This document shows positions 16,343 to 25,298 of a stretch of 64,000 bases of DNA, piece after piece. Position 1 is the first letter of the stretch. Every line of letters begins with the position of its first letter. The DNA comes from Pelagibius sp040217155 (GTDB lineage Bacteria; Pseudomonadota; Alphaproteobacteria; Kiloniellales; Kiloniellaceae): positions 124,001 to 188,000 of the forward strand of contig JAVJNS010000018.1 of the NCBI GenBank assembly GCA_040217155.1. Reading direction: 5' to 3'. The position numbers and the translations under genes were made by a program. Below the pieces are notes generated by a model that did not search any database, was not told where the DNA came from, and saw nothing but the letters and a program-made list of their open reading frames with translations.

Positions 16343-17563
16343 ATGAGCGCCCCGGACGTTAACATTGACGAGACGCAGGTCCAAAGCGTCGCGCCCTCGG
16401 ATGGGCCGGTGGTTCTGCAGGTGCTGCCCAGCATGATCACCGGTGGCGCCGAGCGCGGCACCATCGAGGTAGCGGCTGCGATCGTTGCGGCGGGCGGGAC
16501 GGCGATTGTCGCCTCCGAAGGCGGGCCGATGGAAAACGATCTGAAGCGTGCTGGCGCGCTCCACCTGAAGTTGCCGATGGCATCGAAAAATCCCCTTGTC
16601 ATGTACCACAACATCGCTCGCCTGCAGCGCATCATCGAAAGCTATAATGTGGACGTAGTCCATGCACGCTCGCGCGCGCCGGCCTGGTCGGCGCATCTGG
16701 CTGCACAGCGCACGGGCCGGCATTTCATCACGACGTTCCACGCGCCCTACAACTTCACCAACGCGGTGAAGAAGCGCTACAACCAGATCATGACAGAGGG
16801 CGAACGGGTGATCGCCATCTCTGAATTCATCGCCGATCACATCCGCAAGAATTACAAAGTCGAGCCAACGCAATTGCGCGTTATCCGCCGGGGCATCGAC
16901 GTGAACCGCTTTGACCCGGACCGCGTCTCAGCCGAGCGTATGATCCAGCTGTCGACCCGCTGGCGCCTTCCCGATGGGGTGCCGCTGATCCTGCTGCCCG
17001 GGCGCCTTAGCCGCTGGAAGGGCCAGACGGTGTTGCTGGAGGCCCTGACTCACCTGCGCGACATCGAGCACCGCTGCGTCATGGTCGGCTCCGACCAGGG
17101 TCGCACAGGCTATCGGCGGGAACTGGAAGGTCTGATCAGCTCACACGGCCTGGATAGCCGTGTCTCGATCATGGATGAATGCAATGATATGCCAGCGGCC
17201 TATATGCTCTCCGATGTGGTGGTCTCGGCCTCCACTGATCCAGAGGGTTTCGGCCGGGTGGTCGGTGAGGCCCAGGCGATGGGTCGCCCGGTCGTGGCAA
17301 GCGATCATGGCGGTGCGCGGGAGCAGCTGATTCCAGAGCGCACCGGCTTCCTGTTTACCTCCGGCGATGCCGTAGCCCTGGCGGCCGGGCTGCGCCGGGC
17401 GCTGTTTCTGACACCTGCGGCCCGGGCCCTCCTGCATGACGAGGCCATCGCCCGTGTCAGGTCGGAGTTTTCCAAGGACCAGATGTGCGCCCGCACCCTG
17501 GCACTCTACCAGGAAGTACTGCGCGCCGGGGCCGGCGGGCTTTCCCGCGCCAGCCGAACTTGA
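16343..17563 (+). CDS. Glycosyltransferase family 4 protein
   Basis: This GT-B fold retaining glycosyltransferase has 406 aa from the ATG at 16343; a longer frame back to 16256 would overlap the divergent gene. The N-terminal acceptor domain has LPSMITGGAERGTIE. The donor domain has LILLPGRLSRWKGQ and the E-x7-E signature (DPEGFGRVVGEAQAMGRPVV). It probably adds a sugar to LPS core, capsule or another envelope glycan. No other glycan genes sit next to it. Confidence 0.86.
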   Translation: MSAPDVNIDETQVQSVAPSDGPVVLQVLPSMITGGAERGTIEVAAAIVAAGGTAIVASEGGPMENDLKRAGALHLKLPMASKNPLVMYHNIARLQRIIESYNVDVVHARSRAPAWSAHLAAQRTGRHFITTFHAPYNFTNAVKKRYNQIMTEGERVIAISEFIADHIRKNYKVEPTQLRVIRRGIDVNRFDPDRVSAERMIQLSTRWRLPDGVPLILLPGRLSRWKGQTVLLEALTHLRDIEHRCVMVGSDQGRTGYRRELEGLISSHGLDSRVSIMDECNDMPAAYMLSDVVVSASTDPEGFGRVVGEAQAMGRPVVASDHGGAREQLIPERTGFLFTSGDAVALAAGLRRALFLTPAARALLHDEAIARVRSEFSKDQMCARTLALYQEVLRAGAGGLSRASRT

Positions 17564-17612
17564 CCTGACATCGCAAGAAAAGTGGCCGGTCCGAACCCGC
17601 CGGCCCCGCTCC

Positions 17613-17640
17613 TTGACAGGCCTTGTAATCCTTCTAGAGT
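17613..17640 (+). promoter_or_regulatory. Predicted sigma-70-type promoter for thrS
   Basis: A perfect TTGACA (-35) at 17613-17618 is followed after 16 bp by TAGAGT (-10) at 17635-17640, about 43 bp before the thrS start. It is one of the better promoter matches in the window. Confidence 0.65.
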
Positions 17641-17682
17641 TCCCGCCGCTTTCAATCAGGGCCCGGATTTCCGGGAATTATC

Positions 17683-19635
17683 ATGGCAGTCACGACAGAC
17701 AGTAAGCTCTCGATCTCGCTTCCCGACGGTTCCACGCGCGCCTTTGATGGCCCGGTTACCGGCGCGGAGATTGCAGCCTCGATTGGGCCCGGCCTCGCCA
17801 AGGCGGCCCTGGCGGTCAAGGTAGACGGTGAGTTGCGCGATCTTTCCCGCCGGATTGAGCGCGATGCGGCCGTCGAAATCGTGACTGCCGGCCATGGCGA
17901 CAGCCTGGAACTGTTGCGCCACGACTGTGCCCATGTGTTGGCTGAGGCAGTGCAGGAACTCTATCCCGGCACCCAGGTCACTTTCGGCCCGGCCATCGAG
18001 AACGGCTTCTTTTACGACTTCGCCCGCTCCGAGCCCTTCACGCCCGACGATCTGGTGGTCATCGAAAAACGCATGCATGAGATCGTCGACCGCAACGAGA
18101 CCATCGTGCGTGAGGTCTGGGACCGGCCCGAGGCGATCCGCCATTTCACGGAGATCGGCGAGAAGTACAAGGCCGAGCACATCCAGACCCTGCCGCGCGA
18201 CGCGGAGATTTCGATTTATCGCCAGGGCGACTGGCTTGATCTCTGCACCGGACCGCATTTACCCGCCACCGGCAAGCTGGGCCATGCCTTCAAGCTGACG
18301 AAGATATCCGGAGCTTACTGGCGCGGGGATGCGCGCAACGAGCAGTTGCAACGGATCTACGGCACCTGCTGGGAGACGGAAAAGCAGCTCAAGGCCTACC
18401 TGACCATGCTGGAGGAGGCCGAAAAGCGCGATCACCGGCGCCTCGGGCGGGAAATGAATCTCTTCCATCTGCAGGAAGAGGCAACCGGCTCGGTATTCTG
18501 GCACCCCAAGGGCTGGACCCTCTATCGGGCCGTGGAAAGCTATATGCGCCGCCGTTTGGAAGCCGCCGGCTATGTCGAGGTGAAGACACCGCAGCTGATC
18601 GACCGCTCGCTCTGGGAGGCTTCCGGCCACTGGGAGAAGTTCCACGAGCACATGTTCATCGCCGAGTCGGAGGACCGCTCCCTGGCGGTGAAGCCGATGA
18701 ACTGTCCCGGGCACGTGCAAATCTTCAAGCAGGGCATCACCAGCTATCGCGATCTGCCGCTGCGCATGGCGGAATTCGGCGCCTGCCATCGTAACGAGCC
18801 GTCCGGCGCGCTGCATGGCATGATGCGGGTGCGTGCCTTTACCCAGGACGACGCCCACATCTTCTGTACACCGGACCAGATCAACAGCGAGACGGTGATC
18901 TTCTGCGACCTGCTGCGCTCGATATACCAGGATTTCGGCTTCGACGAGCTGGTGGTGAAGTTCTCCGACCGGCCGGCGGTGCGCGCCGGCGACGACGCCA
19001 CCTGGGATAAGGCGGAGGCGGCGCTGAAGGATGCCGTCGAGGAGGCCGGCCTGGACTACAGCCTGAACCCTGGCGAGGGCGCCTTCTACGGCCCAAAGCT
19101 GGAGTTCATCCTGCGCGATGCCATCAGCCGCGATTGGCAGTGCGGCACCTTCCAGGTCGATTTCGTGCTGCCGGAACGCCTCGGCGCCAACTATGTCGGC
19201 GAAGACGGCGAGAAACACCGGCCTGTCATGCTGCACCGGGCGATCCTCGGTTCCTTCGAGCGCTTCCTGGCCATCCTCATCGAGCAGCACGCCGGGCGAT
19301 TCCCGCTCTGGTTGGCGCCGCTGCAGGCCGTCGTCGCCACCATCACTTCCGACGCGAACGACTACGCCGAAGAAGTCCGGACGGCCCTGGCGGCGGCGGG
19401 TCTCCGCGCCGAGACAGACCTGCGCAACGAGAAAATCAACTATAAGGTGCGTGAACATTCCCTCGCCAAGGTACCGGTGATCGCCGTGATCGGACGCCGC
19501 GAGGCCGACGAGGGCAAGGTCGCGCTGCGCCGCTTGGGCAGCAAGGAGCAAGAGGTTCTTGCGCTTGGCGAGGCAGTAGCTAGGATCAGGGCGGAAGCAG
19601 CAGCCCCGGACGTCGCGGCGTCTCGGGACCAATAG
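17683..19635 (+). CDS. thrS: Threonyl-tRNA synthetase
   Basis: ThrS charges tRNA-Thr with threonine and edits mischarged serine. The 650 residues include an N-terminal TGS domain (1-65), the editing domain (about 70-220, with HDCAHVLAEAVQELYPGTQV), the class II catalytic core (motif 2 FGACHRNEPSGALHG, zinc ligands such as the Cys in MNCPG) and a C-terminal anticodon-binding domain (PLWLAPLQAVV onward). Length and order are standard. infC follows at 184 bp, as in the classical thrS-infC-rpmI-rplT arrangement. Confidence 0.97.
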   Translation: MAVTTDSKLSISLPDGSTRAFDGPVTGAEIAASIGPGLAKAALAVKVDGELRDLSRRIERDAAVEIVTAGHGDSLELLRHDCAHVLAEAVQELYPGTQVTFGPAIENGFFYDFARSEPFTPDDLVVIEKRMHEIVDRNETIVREVWDRPEAIRHFTEIGEKYKAEHIQTLPRDAEISIYRQGDWLDLCTGPHLPATGKLGHAFKLTKISGAYWRGDARNEQLQRIYGTCWETEKQLKAYLTMLEEAEKRDHRRLGREMNLFHLQEEATGSVFWHPKGWTLYRAVESYMRRRLEAAGYVEVKTPQLIDRSLWEASGHWEKFHEHMFIAESEDRSLAVKPMNCPGHVQIFKQGITSYRDLPLRMAEFGACHRNEPSGALHGMMRVRAFTQDDAHIFCTPDQINSETVIFCDLLRSIYQDFGFDELVVKFSDRPAVRAGDDATWDKAEAALKDAVEEAGLDYSLNPGEGAFYGPKLEFILRDAISRDWQCGTFQVDFVLPERLGANYVGEDGEKHRPVMLHRAILGSFERFLAILIEQHAGRFPLWLAPLQAVVATITSDANDYAEEVRTALAAAGLRAETDLRNEKINYKVREHSLAKVPVIAVIGRREADEGKVALRRLGSKEQEVLALGEAVARIRAEAAAPDVAASRDQ

Positions 19636-19819
19636 CTGCCTGCCCCGGCATCGTTGCGCCACGGGGCCGTTGTTGTAGAAGCATGACGAGTCGGGAGCGG
19701 GAACCAGCGATCTTGCGCTTGGCCCTGCGGACAAGATGGGGAGGTCGCCGCCCGTTGCGGTGGGACCAAGGAAAAGACCTGAATAGGGACCCCTGTAACG
19801 GAAACAAGGAGCTTAAGCG

Positions 19820-20356
19820 ATAGCACGCCCACCCTTTGACGCCACGCCGTCCCGCGACGGACCGCGTGTGAACGATATGATCACGTCGCCCCAAGTGCGC
19901 CTAGTAGACGAGAACGGAGAGCAGGTCGGCGTCGTGCCGGTCTCTGACGCGTTGCGCCGGGCTGAGAATGCGGGGCTGGACCTTATGGAGGTCTCACCTA
20001 ACGCAGATCCGCCGGTCTGCAAGATTCTCGACTACGGTCGCTTCCGCTACGAGGCTCAGAAGAAAAAGAATGAGGCCCGCAAGAAGCAGAAGGTCATCGA
20101 GGTCAAGGAAATCAAGATGCGCCCCAACATCGACACTCATGATTATGACGTGAAGATGCGGGCCATCCACCGTTTCATTGAGGAAGGCGACAAGGTCAAG
20201 GTGACCATGCGCTTTCGCGGCCGCGAGATGGTGCACCAGGATCTCGGCAAGCAGGTACTCGACCGGGTCCGGGAAGCGATGGTAGAAAAGGCCAAAGTCG
20301 AGCAGTTTCCAAAGCTCGAAGGCCGCCAGATGACCATGGTCATGGCGCCGCGCTGA
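19820..20356 (+). CDS. infC: Translation initiation factor IF-3 (apparent AUA start)
   Basis: IF-3 binds the 30S subunit, prevents 50S joining and checks the start codon. The conserved N-terminus (ARPPFDATPSRDGPRVN) lies upstream of the first ordinary start, the GTG at 19868, so the true start should be the in-frame ATA at 19820-19822. An AAGGAG lies 8 nt before it, and an in-frame TAA occurs two codons upstream. This gives 178 aa, the family length (E. coli 180). E. coli infC uses AUU and is autoregulated because IF-3 rejects such codons; the same is inferred here. Starting at GTG would give only 162 aa. Confidence 0.92.
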   Translation: MARPPFDATPSRDGPRVNDMITSPQVRLVDENGEQVGVVPVSDALRRAENAGLDLMEVSPNADPPVCKILDYGRFRYEAQKKKNEARKKQKVIEVKEIKMRPNIDTHDYDVKMRAIHRFIEEGDKVKVTMRFRGREMVHQDLGKQVLDRVREAMVEKAKVEQFPKLEGRQMTMVMAPR

Positions 20357-20371
20357 AACGCCGGTCGGAGA

Positions 20372-20395
20372 GACCGCCCCCGAACCGGGGCGGTC
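20372..20395 (+). terminator. GC hairpin after infC
   Basis: GACCGCCCC (20372-20380) pairs perfectly with GGGGCGGTC (20387-20395) across a 6-nt loop, starting 15 nt after the infC stop. Only a short TTT follows after GCCCG, so it may be a weak terminator or attenuator ahead of rpmI-rplT. Confidence 0.6.
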
Positions 20396-20489
20396 GCCCG
20401 TTTCAGCCCTCCGGCGTGGTGCAGCCGACCTCTCGAATGGTGAGGATTTTCGAACGTTTTTCGGTGTTTTCCGGCAAATGTCGGTAGTC

Positions 20490-20518
20490 TTGCAATCCCG
20501 CGTCCGGGGGGCTATAAC
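20490..20518 (+). promoter_or_regulatory. Predicted promoter for rpmI-rplT
   Basis: TTGCAA at 20490-20495, a 17-bp spacer, and TATAAC at 20513-20518 form a good sigma-70-type promoter about 83 bp before rpmI. With the hairpin after infC, it suggests the two ribosomal protein genes can be transcribed separately from infC. Confidence 0.6.
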
Positions 20519-20600
20519 CCCGCGTTCTTGATCGAGCGGTCCGGCGAAAGGGCATGCCCAGCCGCTCTAAGTGTCTCGTTTCGTTGAGAAAGGATGCAAA

Positions 20601-20804
20601 ATGCCCAAGCTGAAGAACAAGTCCGGAGCCAAGAAGCGTTTCCGGCTCACCGCCACTGGCAAACTGCGCATGAACCAGGCGGGCAAGCGCCACGGCATGC
20701 GCAAGCGCTCCCAGAAGATGATCCGCAATGCACGGGGCTCGACCATCATGAGCGATTCCGACACCAAGATCGTGCGTCGCAACTTTCTGATTTACGCGAA
20801 GTAG
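20601..20804 (+). CDS. rpmI: 50S ribosomal protein L35
   Basis: L35 is a small basic protein of the large ribosomal subunit. The ATG at 20601 follows AAAGGA and gives 67 aa with the standard MPKLKNKSGAKKRF start and Lys/Arg-rich body. A GTG-started extension (from 20571) is not conserved and was not used. It is co-transcribed with rplT 12 nt downstream. Confidence 0.97.
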   Translation: MPKLKNKSGAKKRFRLTATGKLRMNQAGKRHGMRKRSQKMIRNARGSTIMSDSDTKIVRRNFLIYAK

Positions 20805-20816
20805 CGGAGGCGCACC

Positions 20817-21173
20817 ATGGCACGAGTCAAACGGGGCGTCACCACCCACGCCCGTCATCAGAAGGTTATGCAGCGCGCCAAGGGCTACCGCGGCCGCGGC
20901 AAGAACGTCTACACCGTCGCGATCGAGCGGGTTGAAAAAGGTCTGCAGTACGCCTATCGCGACCGCCGGGTTAAGAAGCGCAACTTCCGCGCCCTGTGGA
21001 TTCAGCGCATCAACGCCGCCGCCCGTCTCCACGGCCTCACCTATTCCCAGTTTATGAACGGCATCAAGCGGGCTGGTATCGAGCTCGACCGCAAGGTGCT
21101 GTCCGACCTGGCGGTGCGTGAGCCCGATGCCTTCAAGTCCCTGGTGGAGCAGGCCAAGGCCGTCCAGGCCTGA
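20817..21173 (+). CDS. rplT: 50S ribosomal protein L20
   Basis: L20 binds 23S rRNA early in 50S assembly; in other bacteria it represses its own operon. The 118 residues have the family start MARVKRGVTTHARHQKVM and the KGYRGRGKNVYTVA segment. The ATG is preceded by GGAGG 6 nt upstream. It lies between rpmI and pheS-pheT, the usual order. Confidence 0.97.
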   Translation: MARVKRGVTTHARHQKVMQRAKGYRGRGKNVYTVAIERVEKGLQYAYRDRRVKKRNFRALWIQRINAAARLHGLTYSQFMNGIKRAGIELDRKVLSDLAVREPDAFKSLVEQAKAVQA

Positions 21174-21262
21174 GCTTTCCAATTGAACCGGTGACTGGTC
21201 CCGTCGATTAAGGCGCGTCCCCAGGCAAAGTGGGCGCGCCGGACGGGAAGGCAGAGGCAGGT

Positions 21263-22333
21263 ATGGAAAACCTCGAGGAATTGCAGAACAGCCTGTTGAA
21301 TCGGGTGGCCTCGGCCGGCGATCTAGAGGCTTTGGAGTCCCTGCGGGTGCAGACGCTCGGCAAGAAAGGCGAGGTGACCCAGCGTCTGAAGAGCCTGGGC
21401 AGCCTGACGCCGGACGAGCGTAAGGCTGCAGGTCAGAGCATCAACAAGGTCAAGGAAGCGGTCACTCAGGCCATCGAGGCGCGCCGCGCCGAACTGGAAG
21501 AAACCGCACTGGAAGCCCGCCTGGCGGGCGAAGCGGTGGATGTGACCCTGCCATCGCGCCCGGCCGAGGTCGGGCGTCTGCATCCAATTAGCCAGACCTT
21601 CGAGGAGTTGACGGCGATCTTCGGCGAGATGGGCTTCTCGGTCGCCGAGGGTCCGCACATCGAAGACGACTTTCACAACTTCACGGCCCTGAACATCCCC
21701 GAGGTGCATCCTGCCCGCCAGGAGATGGATACCTTTTACATGCGCCCGGCGCCCGATGGCAGCCGTAAGGTGTTGCGCACCCATACCTCGCCGGTACAGA
21801 TCCGCACCATGCTGGCGGAACAGCCGCCGATCCGCATCATCGTTCCGGGTCGCACCTTCCGCGCCGACCACGATGCCACCCACTCGCCGATGTTCCACCA
21901 AGTCGAGGGGCTGGTGATCGACAAGGGGAGCCATATGGGGCACCTGAAGGGCACCCTGACGGCCTTCTGTCGCGCCTTCTTTGGAATCGACGACCTGCCG
22001 CTGCGGTTCCGACCGAGTTACTTTCCCTTCACCGAACCCAGCGCCGAGGTCGATATCGGCTGCAGCCGCGAGGGCGGCGAGCTGAAGATCGGTCCGGGCA
22101 AGGATTGGCTGGAGATTCTCGGCTGCGGCATGGTCCACCCCAAGGTGTTGGCCAACTGTGGCATCGATCCCGACGAATACCAGGGCTTCGCCTTCGGCAT
22201 GGGCATCGAGCGCATCGCCATGCTGAAGTACGGTTTCCCGGATCTACGCATTTTTTTCGAATCCGATCTGCGCTGGCTGAAGCACTACGGTTTCGTGCCG
22301 CTGGAAATCCCCTCGATGGTCCGGGGAATGTAG
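21263..22333 (+). CDS. pheS: Phenylalanyl-tRNA synthetase alpha subunit
   Basis: PheS is the catalytic alpha chain of the (alpha-beta)2 phenylalanyl-tRNA synthetase. The ATG at 21263 (after GGCAGAGGCAG) gives 356 aa. There is an N-terminal coiled-coil tRNA-binding region (about 1-90) and the class II core with motif 2 (GRTFRADHDATHSPMFHQVEG) and motif 3 (GFAFGMGIERIAMLKYG). pheT follows after 4 nt. A GC-rich hairpin-capable leader (about 21213-21240) precedes it, but no Phe-rich leader peptide is seen. Confidence 0.97.
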   Translation: MENLEELQNSLLNRVASAGDLEALESLRVQTLGKKGEVTQRLKSLGSLTPDERKAAGQSINKVKEAVTQAIEARRAELEETALEARLAGEAVDVTLPSRPAEVGRLHPISQTFEELTAIFGEMGFSVAEGPHIEDDFHNFTALNIPEVHPARQEMDTFYMRPAPDGSRKVLRTHTSPVQIRTMLAEQPPIRIIVPGRTFRADHDATHSPMFHQVEGLVIDKGSHMGHLKGTLTAFCRAFFGIDDLPLRFRPSYFPFTEPSAEVDIGCSREGGELKIGPGKDWLEILGCGMVHPKVLANCGIDPDEYQGFAFGMGIERIAMLKYGFPDLRIFFESDLRWLKHYGFVPLEIPSMVRGM

Positions 22334-22337
22334 TGCC

Positions 22338-24737
22338 ATGAAGTTCACGCTGGACTGGTTGAAGGTCCACCTTGAAACTGCCGCCTCGCTGAAGGAGATC
22401 ACCGACACCTTGTCGATGATCGGGCTCGAGGTCGAGAGTGTCGAGGACCGTGCCGAAGCGCTGAAGCCTTTTACCGTCGCCTATGTGAAAGAGGCCCGTC
22501 CGCACCCCAACGCCGACCGGCTGCGCGTCTGCATGGTCGACACCGGCCGTGAGGAGGTACAAGTGGTCTGCGGCGCGCCCAACGCGCGCAGCGGCATGAA
22601 GGGCGTCTTCGCCCCGGTCGGCAGCTATGTCCCGGGCATCGATCTGACTCTGAAAGCCGGCAAGATCCGCGGCGAGGCGTCGAATGGCATGCTGGTCTCC
22701 GAGCGCGAGATGGGCCTTTCCGACGAGCACGAAGGCATCATCGATCTACCTGCGGACGCACCGCTGGGTGCGCCCTTCGCCGAAGTGGCGGGCCTCAACG
22801 ATCCGATCATCGAAATCGCCATTACGCCGAACCGAGGCGACTGCCTGGGTGTGCGCGGTGTCGCCCGCGATCTCGCGGCAGTCGGGCTCGGGGCGCTGAA
22901 GCCGCTCGACACTTCCGCAGTGACCGGCAGTTTCGAGAGCCCGATCAGATGGCGCCGCGACCTGCCGGCGGACCGCCAGTCCGCCTGCCCCTTTGTAAGC
23001 GGGCGCTACTTTCGCGGCGTGAAGAACGGGCCGAGCCCCAAGTGGCTGCAGGACCGCCTGCGCGCCATCGGCCTCCGGCCCATCTCGGCCCTGGTCGATA
23101 TCACCAACTATGTGACTTACGACCTGGCCCGGCCGCTGCACGTCTTCGATGCGGACAAGGTCGTTGGCGACGTGGTCATGCGGCTTGCCGAGCCCGGCGC
23201 AGAGATTCTCGCCCTCGACGGCAACACCTATACCCTCGACGGCGAGATGGTGGCGATCCATGACGACAACGGGCCGGAAGGCATCGGCGGGGTGATGGGT
23301 GGCGAGCATTCCGGCTGCCAGGAAGGCACCACCAATGTGTTCCTGGAAGTCGCGCTCTTCGATCCGGACATGGTGGCTCAGACTGGGCGCAAGCTCGGCA
23401 TCCACTCCGATGCGCGCTTTCGTTTCGAGCGCGGCCTCGATCCGCAGTCCGTGGTCTGGGGCGTCGACGTTGCCACCCGACTGATCCTGCAGCTTTGCGG
23501 CGGCGAGGCCAGCCAAGTGGTCACGGCCGGTGAGATCCCGCCGGAGACGCGGCGTGTCAACCTGCGCCCGGCCCGCGTGGCCGAGCTCGGCGGCATGACG
23601 GTCGCGGCATCCCGTCAGGCCGAGATCCTCGAACGTCTCGGCTTTGCCGTGACGCCGGGCACGGATCGCATCGAAGCGATACCGCCGAGCTGGCGCCCCG
23701 ACGTGGAATCGGAGGCCTGCCTGGTCGAAGAGGTCATGCGCGTGCATGGCTACGATCACATTCCCGAAGTCGATCTGCCACGCGACGGTTACCTGCCGCG
23801 CGCGGTGCTGACGACGGCGCAGCGTCGGGTCACGGCGGCGCGCACGGCCCTGGCCTGGCGCGGCATGCTGGAAGGCGTGACTTTCTCTTTCGTTTCGCGC
23901 CGCGAGGCCGAGCTGTTCGGGGGCGGCGCCGATACGCTGACCCTTGCCAACCCGATTTCCGCCGATCTCGATGTCATGCGGCCGACCCCGCTGGTCAATC
24001 TCGCGACCGCGGCCGTCAGAAATGCCGACCGCGGATTTGGCGACCTGGCCCTCTTCGAGGTCGGGCCGCAGTACCTCGATGACACGCCGGCGGGACAGGC
24101 GACCGTCGCTGCCGGCCTGCGCAGTGGCGACCGGCAGCCCAGACACTGGGCCGGCGGTGCCAGGGCAGTCGACGCATTCGACGCCAAGGGCGATGCCGAG
24201 GCGGTACTGGCTGCCAGCGAAGCGCCGGTTGAAAATCTTCAGGTCACCCGCGACGCGCCGAGCTGGTACCATCCCGGGCGCTCTGGGGTGCTGCGCCTTG
24301 GCCCCAAGGTCTTGGCACAGTTCGGCGAACTGCACCCCCGGGTACTGCGCGGCCTCGGCTTCAAGGGACCTGCGGTGGGCTTTGAGGTTCTCCTCGATGC
24401 CATCCCGCTGCCACGCGCCGGAAAGCAGAAGCGCGGCATCCTTGAGCTCTCATCCTTTCAGCCGGTGTCACGGGACTTTGCCTTCCTGGTCGATGACGAC
24501 GTACCGGCGGAGAAAGTGATCCGTGCGGCCCGCAGCGCCGACAAGGCAATGATCACCGAAGTGGCGCTGTTCGATGTCTACCAGGGCAAAGGGGTCGAGC
24601 CGGGCAAGAAGTCCCTGGCCATTGCCGTTACGCTGCAGCCCCGGGAGGCGACGCTGACGGACCAGGAGATAGAAGCGGTGTCAGGAAAAGTCGTTGCCCA
24701 GGTAACCGCCGCCACCGGAGGCGTCCTCAGAGGCTAA
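22338..24737 (+). CDS. pheT: Phenylalanyl-tRNA synthetase beta subunit
   Basis: PheT is the beta chain, which edits Tyr-tRNA-Phe and helps bind tRNA. The 799 residues comprise an N-terminal OB-fold (VAYVKEARPHPNADRL), B3/B4 editing domains (PNRGDCLGVRGVARDLAA), B5, a catalytic-like module and a C-terminal anticodon-binding domain (SSFQPVSRDFAFLVD). Length and order are standard. It is translationally close to pheS. Confidence 0.97.
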   Translation: MKFTLDWLKVHLETAASLKEITDTLSMIGLEVESVEDRAEALKPFTVAYVKEARPHPNADRLRVCMVDTGREEVQVVCGAPNARSGMKGVFAPVGSYVPGIDLTLKAGKIRGEASNGMLVSEREMGLSDEHEGIIDLPADAPLGAPFAEVAGLNDPIIEIAITPNRGDCLGVRGVARDLAAVGLGALKPLDTSAVTGSFESPIRWRRDLPADRQSACPFVSGRYFRGVKNGPSPKWLQDRLRAIGLRPISALVDITNYVTYDLARPLHVFDADKVVGDVVMRLAEPGAEILALDGNTYTLDGEMVAIHDDNGPEGIGGVMGGEHSGCQEGTTNVFLEVALFDPDMVAQTGRKLGIHSDARFRFERGLDPQSVVWGVDVATRLILQLCGGEASQVVTAGEIPPETRRVNLRPARVAELGGMTVAASRQAEILERLGFAVTPGTDRIEAIPPSWRPDVESEACLVEEVMRVHGYDHIPEVDLPRDGYLPRAVLTTAQRRVTAARTALAWRGMLEGVTFSFVSRREAELFGGGADTLTLANPISADLDVMRPTPLVNLATAAVRNADRGFGDLALFEVGPQYLDDTPAGQATVAAGLRSGDRQPRHWAGGARAVDAFDAKGDAEAVLAASEAPVENLQVTRDAPSWYHPGRSGVLRLGPKVLAQFGELHPRVLRGLGFKGPAVGFEVLLDAIPLPRAGKQKRGILELSSFQPVSRDFAFLVDDDVPAEKVIRAARSADKAMITEVALFDVYQGKGVEPGKKSLAIAVTLQPREATLTDQEIEAVSGKVVAQVTAATGGVLRG

Positions 24738-24814
24738 GTCCTTCTGCCCGAATCAGAATGGAATCCTGACCGCCTGGGCGCAAAGCGCTCTAAGCAGTTC
24801 GGTTGATGAAGGCG

Positions 24815-24994
24815 CTAACGGGCGAACTGTCGTTCGCCTTCGCCACAGCGGGCCCAGACTTCGTCAGCCTTTCGCGCGCGCTCCACCAATTCCTTAGCAA
24901 GCTTGATATTGCCCGCGGCCTCGGCGCGCGCGGCGAGGGCCCAAGTCATCGCCGCATACTCACGTGCCTCGGCTTCGGTAATTCTGCGGTCCAT
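24815..24994 (-). CDS. 59-residue hypothetical small protein behind a CtrA-type box
   Basis: This is a small protein of 59 aa (start MDRRITEAEAREYAAMTWA, end GERQFAR), rich in Ala, Glu and Arg and predicted mostly helical. It has an A-R-A-E-A-A repeat-like stretch and one Cys. An AGGGGA ribosome site lies upstream of the ATG. The upstream region carries a perfect TTAA-N7-TTAA site. I do not recognise a family. The biased composition and good start support a real gene, but it is unproven. Confidence 0.6.
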   Translation of the reverse strand: MDRRITEAEAREYAAMTWALAARAEAAGNIKLAKELVERARKADEVWARCGEGERQFAR

Positions 24995-25061
24995 ACTGAA
25001 ACTTTCCCCTGCCCAACAATCTTGGGATCTAGCGACTGAACCCAGGGTCGGACAGCCATGG

Positions 25062-25076
25062 TTAACGAAAAGTTAA
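25062..25076. promoter_or_regulatory. CtrA-type binding site (TTAA-N7-TTAA)
   Basis: TTAACGAAAAGTTAA matches the alphaproteobacterial CtrA consensus TTAA-N7-TTAA exactly. It lies 68-82 bp upstream of the 59-residue gene on the minus strand, a plausible promoter position. The opposite-side neighbour is transcribed towards it, so the small gene is the likely target. Confidence 0.6.
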
Positions 25077-25188
25077 CGCTTGCCATCTTGTGATATTTCA
25101 GCACTTCTCGTTGCAAAGTTGCAACAGTTTCCGGGTCGAAGGTGAAGCCCATCCCCGACCTGCGGCAGCTTCCGAGTTCGACAACATC

Positions 25189-25217
25189 AAAAAAAACCCG
25201 GTCCTATTTGGACCGGG
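25189..25217 (-). terminator. Intrinsic terminator for the 25299-25667 gene
   Basis: On the minus strand, CCCGGTCC/GGACCGGG (25210-25217 with 25197-25204) forms an 8-bp stem with a 5-nt loop, followed by eight T (25196-25189). This is a textbook Rho-independent terminator about 80 bp downstream of the secreted-protein gene. Confidence 0.92.
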
Positions 25218-25298
25218 CCTGATGTCTAATTCCGTGGCTTCTGGGTCAGCACGGCTTAACTGGCGCTGTGCCCATAGGCGTACTTGGCGCGGCTCACA

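Noticed and set aside
19636..19700. Possible terminator after thrS (GCCCCG/CGGGGC)
   Set aside because: The loop is 14 nt and the following sequence is only weakly T-rich (CGTTGTTGT), so it was not listed as a terminator.
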